A stretch of DNA of 64,000 bases, taken from assembly GCF_019802045.1 (NCBI RefSeq), contig NZ_JAHVHU010000004.1, positions 1-64,000 on the forward strand. Reading direction: 5' to 3'. Below are positions 1-6,764 of the stretch, one piece after another (within the stretch, counting starts at the first letter, position 1; each line of letters begins with the position of its first letter). The translations under genes were made by a program, and so were the position numbers. This stretch comes from Membranihabitans marinus (lineage in GTDB: Bacteria > Bacteroidota > Bacteroidia > Chitinophagales > Saprospiraceae). Below the pieces are notes generated by a model that saw only the letters and a list, made by a program, of their open reading frames with translations, was not told the origin of the DNA and ran no database searches.

Positions 1-129
1 TTTTACATTAGTATGCGGATAACTCTTTCATTCCTGAAATAATCCGGCTGAAATTATCGGCAGCTAAAGCAGCCGTTACTAGGGGTGTAGTGGGTTTTGA
101 CAACTTTGGTGGAGTGTCATTGGTAAGGC

Positions 130-231
130 ACTTAACTCCTAACGCCTAACTCCTAACCCCTTATAGCGCAGCGCCCTAACACCTAACCCCTTATAGCGCA
201 GCGTCCTAACCCCTAACTCCTAACCCCCTTA
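130..231. repeat. Degenerate heptanucleotide CCTAACN array with a 30-bp tandem sub-repeat
   Basis: The stretch is built from seven-base units of the form CCTAACN (GTTAGG-like on the other strand). It is interrupted twice by the same 13-base insert TTATAGCGCAGCG, so that 152-173 and 182-203 are identical 22-mers with a 30-bp period. The array runs up to the stop codon of the enoyl-CoA hydratase gene at 229, so it is the first DNA transcribed past that gene. It encodes nothing recognisable. Its function is unknown; similar low-complexity intergenic repeats occur in other Bacteroidota. Confidence 0.85.
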
Positions 232-1002
232 CTCAAACTCCGGTTTACGTTTTTCGATAAATGCGGTCATGCCCTCTTTGGCATTGTCGGATTGAAGCAG
301 CTTGGCAAAAGCTTCCCGTTCATAACGAAATCCATCCTCGGCCTGCTCGTGATCGAGCGTGGCTTTTAATATTTTCCCTACCGAGGTCGGTGCATTTTTT
401 GTCATCTTTTTGATGACTTCTATGGATTTTTGAACTTCAAATCCAGGCGTGGTGACATAGCTCACAATACCGAGTTCTTTGGCATACGTGGCATGGATCA
501 TCTCACCGGAGCACATGAGTTCGATGGCCTTGGCCCGTCCAATAATCCGGGGTAATCGTTGGGTTCCCCCATATCCCGGGATTAATCCAAGCGTACTTTC
601 AGGCAATCCCATCTGTGCGACGGTATCAGCCACCCGGATGTGACACGCCAGAGCCAGCTCAAATCCGCCGCCCAACGCATAACCATTGATAGCAGCTATG
701 ACTGGTATGCTGCATTCCTCGATTAGATTAAATGTGGTGTGCCCATCCTTTGAAATCATGTACGCATCATCTACGTTCAGCGTCATTAATTCTTTGATAT
801 CGGCACCTGCCGCAAATGCTTTAGAACCGCTACCGGTAATGACCACCCCTTTGTACCCCTTTTCATTGCTTTTCAGTTCTTCAAATAGTTGGCGCAACTC
901 AGCAACCATTTCATGGTTTAGTGCATTGAGGTGATCTTCACGTGACAGTCTGATGATCAAGATATTACTTTCAATCCGATTGTCCAAATACTTATATTCC
1001 AT
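229..1002 (-). CDS. Enoyl-CoA hydratase/isomerase (crotonase) family protein
   Basis: A cytoplasmic crotonase-fold enzyme, expected to hydrate 2-enoyl-CoA thioesters in fatty-acid or branched amino-acid oxidation. The 257-residue length is normal for the family. The oxyanion-hole segments are visible (AAGAD near residue 66 and ALGGGFEL near residue 109), and both acidic positions of hydratases are kept: the Glu of GGGFEL and the Glu of PESTLGLIPGYGGTQRL. It is the last gene of a tightly spaced minus-strand set (sigma factor, putative anti-sigma, DUF4252, this gene), 7 bp behind the DUF4252 gene. Two acyl-CoA dehydrogenases and a biotin carboxylase lie elsewhere in the window. The exact acyl substrate cannot be read from the sequence. 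Confidence 0.93.
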   Translation of the reverse strand: MEYKYLDNRIESNILIIRLSREDHLNALNHEMVAELRQLFEELKSNEKGYKGVVITGSGSKAFAAGADIKELMTLNVDDAYMISKDGHTTFNLIEECSIPVIAAINGYALGGGFELALACHIRVADTVAQMGLPESTLGLIPGYGGTQRLPRIIGRAKAIELMCSGEMIHATYAKELGIVSYVTTPGFEVQKSIEVIKKMTKNAPTSVGKILKATLDHEQAEDGFRYEREAFAKLLQSDNAKEGMTAFIEKRKPEFE

Positions 1003-1009
1003 GATAAAA

Positions 1010-1486
1010 TTATTTGTTCAGGGTATTGCTGAGTTTCGTTAATTGGTCGATCGACAGATTCCCAAGTATCTGCATTAATACAAAGTTATTGGTATCTCCG
1101 CGAAGCATTACGACTTCTTTGAGTTTTTCCTTTCCGTCACTCTTACCATAAATTTTGACATTTTCCCCTTTCTCCTTGATGGTCATCATTTCCTGTAAAC
1201 CTTGATTTGTGATGGTTGTCAGGGCTTCGTTGTAATAAGGCTGTCCCCCGGATTCCTTCGTTAGAATTTTCAAACCGGTAATATTATCCAGGATGGCTTT
1301 GACATCCGGATCTATGTTTTCAATATCCATGCCTGATATTACCTGAAACATACTCGCACTGATGCTTACAACCGTAAAGCTGTTGTCATCCTGGTATTTC
1401 TGAAAATAGGCGTCCATGCTACCAGTTTGTGCAACGAGTGTATTCATTCCTACGATTAGCAGGCACATACTCAAAAAAGTCTTCAT
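1010..1486 (-). CDS. DUF4252 domain-containing exported protein
   Basis: A 158-residue protein with an N-terminal signal peptide (hydrophobic residues 4-18, cleavage likely after LVAQ), so probably periplasmic or outer-membrane associated. The body matches the Bacteroidota DUF4252 family in length and pattern, including a conserved SMFQVISGM-like segment and a C-terminal half predicted as alternating strands and helices. Function is unknown. DUF4252 genes are commonly found behind an ECF sigma factor and a short membrane protein in this phylum, which is exactly the arrangement here (18 bp behind the putative anti-sigma gene). It is therefore probably a target or sensor of that regulatory unit. 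Confidence 0.85.
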   Translation of the reverse strand: MKTFLSMCLLIVGMNTLVAQTGSMDAYFQKYQDDNSFTVVSISASMFQVISGMDIENIDPDVKAILDNITGLKILTKESGGQPYYNEALTTITNQGLQEMMTIKEKGENVKIYGKSDGKEKLKEVVMLRGDTNNFVLMQILGNLSIDQLTKLSNTLNK

Positions 1487-1504
1487 AGTTTTATATTAAT
1501 TTAT

Positions 1505-1969
1505 TTAAAATACGTTGAGATATTTATTGAAGTTATCAAATTCTTTCATTTGGTCGAGCGCAAGCGTACGCCCCCTGTTTAATTCTCCCGACAACAATTC
1601 CAAAGCTTGTGCTGCATTTTGCGCTGCAATTTCCGGATCATCGTACGTGTCTGCCGGAGCGGTTACCGGCGATTGATTGAAAAACAATAAGGTCACCACC
1701 AGAATCGCCACTGACGCTGCCACAGCCATCCAACGCATAGAAATAATTCGTGCGTTGGGTTGCTTTGACGGCGCAGCCGGATTTTGAAAATCGGGAACAA
1801 CGGTATGTTCTTTTTGCAACTCATAATAGTCAAAAAGTGTACTCAAATACTTAAGATCAGCCGGAACATCTTGACCGCGCAATGCTGTTTTCAATTGTTC
1901 TTCCTCCTGTCTGGTTGACTCTGCATTTATATATTTTTGAACTAATGTGTCCATATCATTGCGTGTCAT
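1505..1969 (-). CDS. Single-pass membrane protein, putative anti-sigma factor
   Basis: A 154-residue protein with a cytoplasmic N-terminal half, one transmembrane helix around residues 81-99 and a short outer tail. It starts 1 bp after the stop codon of the ECF sigma gene, the classic place for its antagonist. The N-terminal part (LVQKYINAEST-RQEEEQL) resembles the zinc-free N-terminal helices of FecR/anti-sigma-like proteins. I see no HxxxCxxC zinc motif and no FecR domain. The anti-sigma role is inferred from position and topology only. Confidence 0.65.
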   Translation of the reverse strand: MTRNDMDTLVQKYINAESTRQEEEQLKTALRGQDVPADLKYLSTLFDYYELQKEHTVVPDFQNPAAPSKQPNARIISMRWMAVAASVAILVVTLLFFNQSPVTAPADTYDDPEIAAQNAAQALELLSGELNRGRTLALDQMKEFDNFNKYLNVF

Positions 1970-1970
1970 A

Positions 1971-2471
1971 TCATAATTTGTTTTTCAATTTGTCTCGTAA
2001 TTCCAATCGGCCTCGGTGAAGATTTACTTTCACTTGTGCCATGGTCAGATCCGTCATATCTGCTATTTCCTGATAGGTATGCCCTTCAATATCGCGCAAC
2101 TGTATCACCATGCGTTGGATTTCATTGAGTGTTCCGATCGCTTTGTGAATGATGCATTCGACATCCATACTAATGACCCGCTGAACTGGATTCGCACTGT
2201 CAGCAGGGGTGTCATACCCTTCCGGTATGGTATACAGCTGATTGTTTTTACTTTTTAATTTGTCCAGTGATAGATTTTTTGTCATCGTATATATCATGGC
2301 ATTCATATTGCGCCATTTTTCCCAGTCTTCTCGTTTATCCCATACTTTAATGAGTATTTCCTGAACTACATCCTCTGCAATATCGTTCTTACGAACAATG
2401 CTCAAAGAAAAACGATATAACTTGTCGCGAAGCGGAAACACATCTTCGTTAAAAACTTGATGGTAATTCAT
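1971..2471 (-). CDS. RNA polymerase ECF-type sigma factor
   Basis: A 166-residue sigma-70 family protein with only regions 2 and 4. Region 2 is recognisable near residues 15-60 (DIAEDVVQEILIKVW) and region 4 near residues 112-155, with the helix-turn-helix YQEIADMTDLTMAQVKVNLHRGR. The length is typical of extracytoplasmic-function sigma factors. It heads a four-gene minus-strand operon with a membrane protein, a DUF4252 protein and an enoyl-CoA hydratase. Its promoter region overlaps that of the divergent LPS-export permease gene, suggesting it may respond to or act on envelope state; that link is inference. Confidence 0.95.
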   Translation of the reverse strand: MNYHQVFNEDVFPLRDKLYRFSLSIVRKNDIAEDVVQEILIKVWDKREDWEKWRNMNAMIYTMTKNLSLDKLKSKNNQLYTIPEGYDTPADSANPVQRVISMDVECIIHKAIGTLNEIQRMVIQLRDIEGHTYQEIADMTDLTMAQVKVNLHRGRLELRDKLKNKL

Positions 2472-2475
2472 TACA

Positions 2476-2515
2476 TTGATTTGACGAATTATCTGTTATT
2501 TTTGTTACAAAAATA
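2476..2515. promoter_or_regulatory. Overlapping, face-to-face TAnnTTTG boxes between sigma gene and lptF/G
   Basis: On the plus strand TTG (2476-2478), 18 bases and TATTTTTG (2497-2504) match the Bacteroidota -33/-7 promoter pattern and would drive the permease gene at 2529. The minus strand carries an identical TATTTTTG (2515-2508), pointing towards the sigma gene. The two boxes form a perfect inverted repeat with 9-bp arms around a single T. Each transcript would start inside the opposing box. The minus-strand copy lacks a convincing TTG at the right distance. Predicted from sequence only. Confidence 0.55.
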
Positions 2516-2528
2516 AGACAAACATTCA

Positions 2529-4229
2529 TTGAAAAAATTAGACCGACTCATATTATTTGAAATTCTACCCGTTTTCATCGTTTCATTCCTGATCTCGGCT
2601 TTTGTGTTGATGATGCAATTTATGTTTTTGTACATCGACGATATTGCCGGAAAAGGGGTAGGGATACTTGTCATCATGGAATTCATTTTCTATTTGACAT
2701 TGACATTTATACCGCTCGCTCTGCCCATCAGTGTCCTCATAGCCAGTGTGATGGTGTATGGTGCCTTGGGAGAACGGTATGAACTGGCTTCCATTAAATC
2801 TGCTGGGATTTCGTACCAACGTATGCTAGCGCCCACACTCGTCTTTTCCGTATTTGTCGCTTTGTTTTCATTTATCGCCTCCGAATATATCATTCCTGTC
2901 GCCAATGTCAAAGCTCGGAGCCGATTGTTTGATATGTCGACCAAAAAACCGACGCTCAACATCAAAGAAGGAATCTTTAATAATGACTTTGAAGGGTATG
3001 GAATCCGGGTCGGCGAAAAAGACGCCGACGGGAGCCACATCCGGGATATCATACTGTATGATTATAGTTCCAACTACAAAGGGAGTTCAAGTATTATTAT
3101 AGCCGAAAAAGGCCAAATGGTTATTACCCCGGATGAAAGCGCTTTTGTTATGGTGCTGGAAAATGGAAGACAATACCAGGAGGTGAAACGGTACAACCGT
3201 GGCCAGGCCGCTAACGAACCCTTTATGGTGACCCATTTCAACAAATATCAAAAAGCTTTTGATCTGTCGGATTTTCAACTGCAAAGTACCAATGAAAATT
3301 ATTTTAAGAACCATGAATCGACGATGAATACGGCGCAGCTTCGTTCCACCATAGATTCTACGAAGACGCGGCTGAACAATCTTCAGGACCGGGTCGATCT
3401 TGAGATGTCCTATGAGCTGCCCTTTATACGCTCTGCCATTCTGGAAAAAAGAGAACAGGAAAAGCAAAGAGAAAAAGACAGTCTCGCTCAAGTGGAAAAA
3501 GACAGTTTGCTGCTGGATTCGGTGCAGCTGGATACGGACACCACGATCGCTGCCATGGATTCCGTGGATACCGATGAACCGGAGGAAGATACCGTCGAAT
3601 TACTGACCAAGTCATCGACCATCATCAATCCAAACCGGACAATTGATGTATCCGGAGAAGAAGGGATGAAGGCTTACGATGCTTTTTCATGGAAACACCT
3701 GACTCCGACCTATCTGGCCAGCTTGCCGTCGGACAGTCTGTTGATGGAGGTTATCCCGGGGGTCAATAAGTCGGATATGGTTAGTTCACTGCGGAGTAAT
3801 CTCCAGTCAATGAAAGATCAAATCTCTTATCGCTCCAAACAGATGGATTCTGATCACCGTAAAATAATTAAATCGACGTATGAACTACACTTCAAGTTTG
3901 CCTTGGCTATTTCCTGCATCCTGTTTGTTTTGGTGGGTGGCGCCATGGGTTCCATCGTACGAAAAGGAGGTTTCGGTTATTCTCTGCTGATATCCATTGT
4001 CTTTTTTGTGGCTTTTATCATGATGACCATTTTATTTCGAAAAACTTCTGAGGGAGGACGGATCTCGCCGGTACTAGCGGCCTATCTACCTGTGCTCATC
4101 TTGCTTCCTATCGGTGTTTTCCTGGTGTATAAAGCGGTTAAAGATTCCAAAATGGCGTTGGACGTGGATCGAATACGAGCCTGGGTCCTCAAGTTTGTGA
4201 ACAGAAGAAAGATGCAAAAAGAAATGTAG
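2529..4229 (+). CDS. LptF/LptG (YjgP/YjgQ) family LPS export permease
   Basis: An inner-membrane permease subunit of the LptBFG transporter that extracts LPS and feeds it to the periplasmic bridge. It has the family layout: transmembrane helices near residues 12-35, 50-75 and 95-120, a periplasmic domain, then three C-terminal helices from about residue 455. At 566 residues it is much longer than the roughly 360-residue E. coli proteins. The extra length is a charged, acidic linker around residues 300-365, rich in Glu, Asp, Ser and Lys, lying in the periplasmic part. The start codon is TTG at 2529, chosen because the following residues give the family's usual basic N-terminus and no ATG lies upstream in frame. 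LptF versus LptG cannot be decided; the ATPase gene is not in the window. Confidence 0.9.
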   Translation: MKKLDRLILFEILPVFIVSFLISAFVLMMQFMFLYIDDIAGKGVGILVIMEFIFYLTLTFIPLALPISVLIASVMVYGALGERYELASIKSAGISYQRMLAPTLVFSVFVALFSFIASEYIIPVANVKARSRLFDMSTKKPTLNIKEGIFNNDFEGYGIRVGEKDADGSHIRDIILYDYSSNYKGSSSIIIAEKGQMVITPDESAFVMVLENGRQYQEVKRYNRGQAANEPFMVTHFNKYQKAFDLSDFQLQSTNENYFKNHESTMNTAQLRSTIDSTKTRLNNLQDRVDLEMSYELPFIRSAILEKREQEKQREKDSLAQVEKDSLLLDSVQLDTDTTIAAMDSVDTDEPEEDTVELLTKSSTIINPNRTIDVSGEEGMKAYDAFSWKHLTPTYLASLPSDSLLMEVIPGVNKSDMVSSLRSNLQSMKDQISYRSKQMDSDHRKIIKSTYELHFKFALAISCILFVLVGGAMGSIVRKGGFGYSLLISIVFFVAFIMMTILFRKTSEGGRISPVLAAYLPVLILLPIGVFLVYKAVKDSKMALDVDRIRAWVLKFVNRRKMQKEM

Positions 4230-4352
4230 GATTTATAATCCATTGAGTAGATTACTGTTGGTCAATGGTATAATTTGCCACCACAAAATAGCTGACATCA
4301 TTGGTTGTGTGTCGATCTTGTTGCGTTTGACAGGTGTATTCATACGGATGAA

Positions 4353-4456
4353 GTTTCCACCCAAAGTAGTTGAAAAAGGGGTAGCTATTTGTGTATGTCG
4401 AGAGCTCCTGCTCGCGGAAAAGTCTCATCCAAAGTAGTTGTAAAAAGGTTAGCTAC
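4353..4456. repeat. Imperfect direct repeat in a 266-bp convergent intergenic region
   Basis: Two related copies lie 68 bp apart (about 4353-4388 and 4421-4456). They share CCAAAGTAGTTG exactly, followed by a purine run and TAGCTA. The region lies between the ends of the permease gene and an oppositely oriented unknown gene, so it cannot be a shared promoter. No terminator-like hairpin with a T run was seen here. Function unknown. Confidence 0.6.
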
Positions 4457-4495
4457 TGGCTGAGGCCGAAACAGCTAATGCATGATTATACCATG

Positions 4496-5032
4496 TCAAA
4501 TCACCAAACCATTCTCCTGAAAGGGTTTATTAAATCCAATGGTTTGGGGTAGATCATCGTCATAGTCTTCCCACTCGATGATTTCTGTGAGAAAGGTATC
4601 CAGATACCGAAGCATAAATTCGTCTGTCAATTCTTCTGGACGGATAATTTCCAGGGTTTTTGGTTGCTTGGGTTTGGCGACCTCTTCGATGTGCGGGTAG
4701 GCAATCATCACGATAATCTTTCCATTGTACAGTTGTTGGAAGACCAGCATACCATTGCTTTTGTAGAGTTGTTTTCGGAACTGATCACTGACGGGTTCAA
4801 AAATCCCGCTGGGTTCTACACCCAGTGTAAATATGACGGATTCCAGATTTTTTAAGTTATTGCGTATTTCAATATCCCCGGCAATGTCGGTCTCATCAAT
4901 AAAGGATTGAATAAAATCACGAATTTTCTGCTTGATAGAAGTGTCCCAGGCTTTTCTATAGGATTGGGTGTTAGCAAGAATCTGCTCGTATTTTTCTACT
5001 TTTGTGGATAGCGCGCTGAAATCTGTAGCCAT
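4496..5032 (-). CDS. Conserved-looking protein of unknown function (178 aa)
   Basis: No family recognised. The protein is soluble, without signal peptide or membrane segment. It begins with a predicted helical region (residues 5-75) and continues into an alpha/beta-looking middle (GMLVFQQLYNGKIIVMIAYP) and an acidic C-terminus. It starts 6 bp behind the outer-membrane barrel gene and is the last member of a three-gene minus-strand set (TPR protein, barrel, this gene), which suggests co-transcription. Length and codon use match its neighbours, so I regard it as a real gene. Confidence 0.75.
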   Translation of the reverse strand: MATDFSALSTKVEKYEQILANTQSYRKAWDTSIKQKIRDFIQSFIDETDIAGDIEIRNNLKNLESVIFTLGVEPSGIFEPVSDQFRKQLYKSNGMLVFQQLYNGKIIVMIAYPHIEEVAKPKQPKTLEIIRPEELTDEFMLRYLDTFLTEIIEWEDYDDDLPQTIGFNKPFQENGLVI

Positions 5033-5038
5033 AAATGT

Positions 5039-6700
5039 TTATTTAAATCGAACTGAGATCCCGGCCAGAACATTGAGACCAAGACCTTCGTAATCCTGCC
5101 AGCGAATATACCGGCTGTCGGCTAAGTTATTCAATTGTATAAAAGCACCAAAATTATCCGTGAAAAGATACTCGCCATTCAAGTTAATATCAAAAACGGC
5201 GTTGGGTTTTTCAAATTCATTTTCAGGATACTTGACGGCTGTCAGAAAACTAAAGTCTGCACCAAGGTTCAGCCGACCTTCCAGCATGCTGTATTTCCCG
5301 CCGAGTTGTACTTTGGTCGAAGGGATGTAATAGGCTTCCGGTAAGACGTCCATTTCATAGTGATCATAGCGAATCAGTGTGTACAGATTCAGATTGTCCA
5401 ATAAGGGCATGCTCACCGAAAGCTCACCATATATGTTTTGCGCATCGTCAAAGACAGGAGCGTACAGCAGAAAGTGAGGCTCCAGGGGATTAATCGGTGG
5501 ATCAAGCTGAAATATGGGCAGGTCCTTGCGAAGGCGATAGCCACCCTGCAGATTGTAAGTGATGGCACTGATGGTACCTTTGACCCCGCCATAATAATGG
5601 TTGGTGTTTGTGATCTGCAGGCTGTCCATGGTGTGTGCCATAAATGGATTCTCCGTGATCAGGCTTCGAAGTGAATTGATCTGATAACCACCGTCTGCTC
5701 CGATAAACGCATGCAGCCGGTTGGGGAGAATTCCGTATTCTATTTCTGCATCGGGTTTGATACTGGCATCATCGCCTGACGAAAGAACATAGACACCACC
5801 GCTCAAACGAAATCGGCCGGTGGAGTAGGAAAGCACGGGGTTGAGTTCAAAATAATTTTGTTTGATTTTCTTGATTTCTTCGTAGCTGTCATTGTAACTG
5901 GCCAATCCAACTTCCAGCAAAACAGATTCGCCAAAGCTTTTGGATACCTTTCCCTGGATGTTGAAGGTGTGGTTTTTTTGTGCGAAACTGGATTTTAAAA
6001 ATTTTCCTTCCAGACCAATTTCATAATCGATTCCCAATGCATTTTCTTCATAATTTTTGAGGGAAGCACCAATTGAAAAATCACTGTAACTGACTTTATT
6101 TGTCGTTAAACTATCTACATAGACGGGCGGATTATAGTAGTGATACATATCTCGCTGATAGCCGGCAAATCCGTTTAATTTCAGACCAAGATCGGTGTAC
6201 CAATTCATATCCCCCTTGACATTGGCGTTCATCACTTTCCGGTTTTCTATTTTGCCGTCATTGAGCCCACGCAGATCTGCATACACATTCGCATTGCGAT
6301 CTCGATCCAGATCAAACCGATATCCAAATTGTCCCAAATAGTTTAATGGCCATCCGGCACCGGCTTTTAAAAATCCGCGATAAGCCTCCGGCCCTTTTCC
6401 GGTTCGGTATCCACGTGGCTTGATTACCGGCGGATCGTACGATATAGATTCCTGATGGTCGATCACGTCATAGTCAAAATTGTGGGGCAAAGGTTTGACC
6501 ACTACTTCGCCGGGTTCCACCGGTATTCGCTGCGATTCTATGAGCCGGGCTTCAAATTGCTTAACGACCTCAACTTCACTGGTCGGTAGATCCCCTTGGG
6601 CATACATGGCTGGTGCACAAACGGAAACAATAAAAAGGAGTCCGAAGATTGCGGAAAGCTTCCGATTGCGGCCAATTTGTTGATGATAGTGGGTCTTCAT
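5039..6700 (-). CDS. Outer-membrane beta-barrel protein (TonB-receptor-like)
   Basis: A roughly 553-residue exported protein. The chosen start at 6700 gives a clean signal peptide (basic n-region, hydrophobic LSAIFGLLFIVSVCAP, cleavage near AMYA-Q). Starts at 6745 or 6865 are also open, but the longest would overlap the upstream gene by about 100 bp and bury the signal. After a short periplasmic segment the protein consists of many alternating amphipathic strands with aromatic girdle residues and ends in Phe-Lys, as expected for a barrel. It resembles the barrel part of TonB-dependent receptors, but no TonB box or plug is evident. It follows the large TPR protein gene, a pairing seen repeatedly in Bacteroidota. 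Cargo unknown. Confidence 0.8.
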   Translation of the reverse strand: MKTHYHQQIGRNRKLSAIFGLLFIVSVCAPAMYAQGDLPTSEVEVVKQFEARLIESQRIPVEPGEVVVKPLPHNFDYDVIDHQESISYDPPVIKPRGYRTGKGPEAYRGFLKAGAGWPLNYLGQFGYRFDLDRDRNANVYADLRGLNDGKIENRKVMNANVKGDMNWYTDLGLKLNGFAGYQRDMYHYYNPPVYVDSLTTNKVSYSDFSIGASLKNYEENALGIDYEIGLEGKFLKSSFAQKNHTFNIQGKVSKSFGESVLLEVGLASYNDSYEEIKKIKQNYFELNPVLSYSTGRFRLSGGVYVLSSGDDASIKPDAEIEYGILPNRLHAFIGADGGYQINSLRSLITENPFMAHTMDSLQITNTNHYYGGVKGTISAITYNLQGGYRLRKDLPIFQLDPPINPLEPHFLLYAPVFDDAQNIYGELSVSMPLLDNLNLYTLIRYDHYEMDVLPEAYYIPSTKVQLGGKYSMLEGRLNLGADFSFLTAVKYPENEFEKPNAVFDINLNGEYLFTDNFGAFIQLNNLADSRYIRWQDYEGLGLNVLAGISVRFK

Positions 6701-6764
6701 GAAATGAAACGATATTGATTGAGCGAATTGATTTGGGTGATTCATGGTGTTGTTCTTCTCTGTA

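Noticed and set aside
130-231. Telomere-like GGTTAGG repeat suggesting a linear replicon end or eukaryotic DNA
   Set aside because: The units are seven bases, degenerate and interrupted, and lie inside a normal bacterial gene region; other Bacteroidota-like features surround them.
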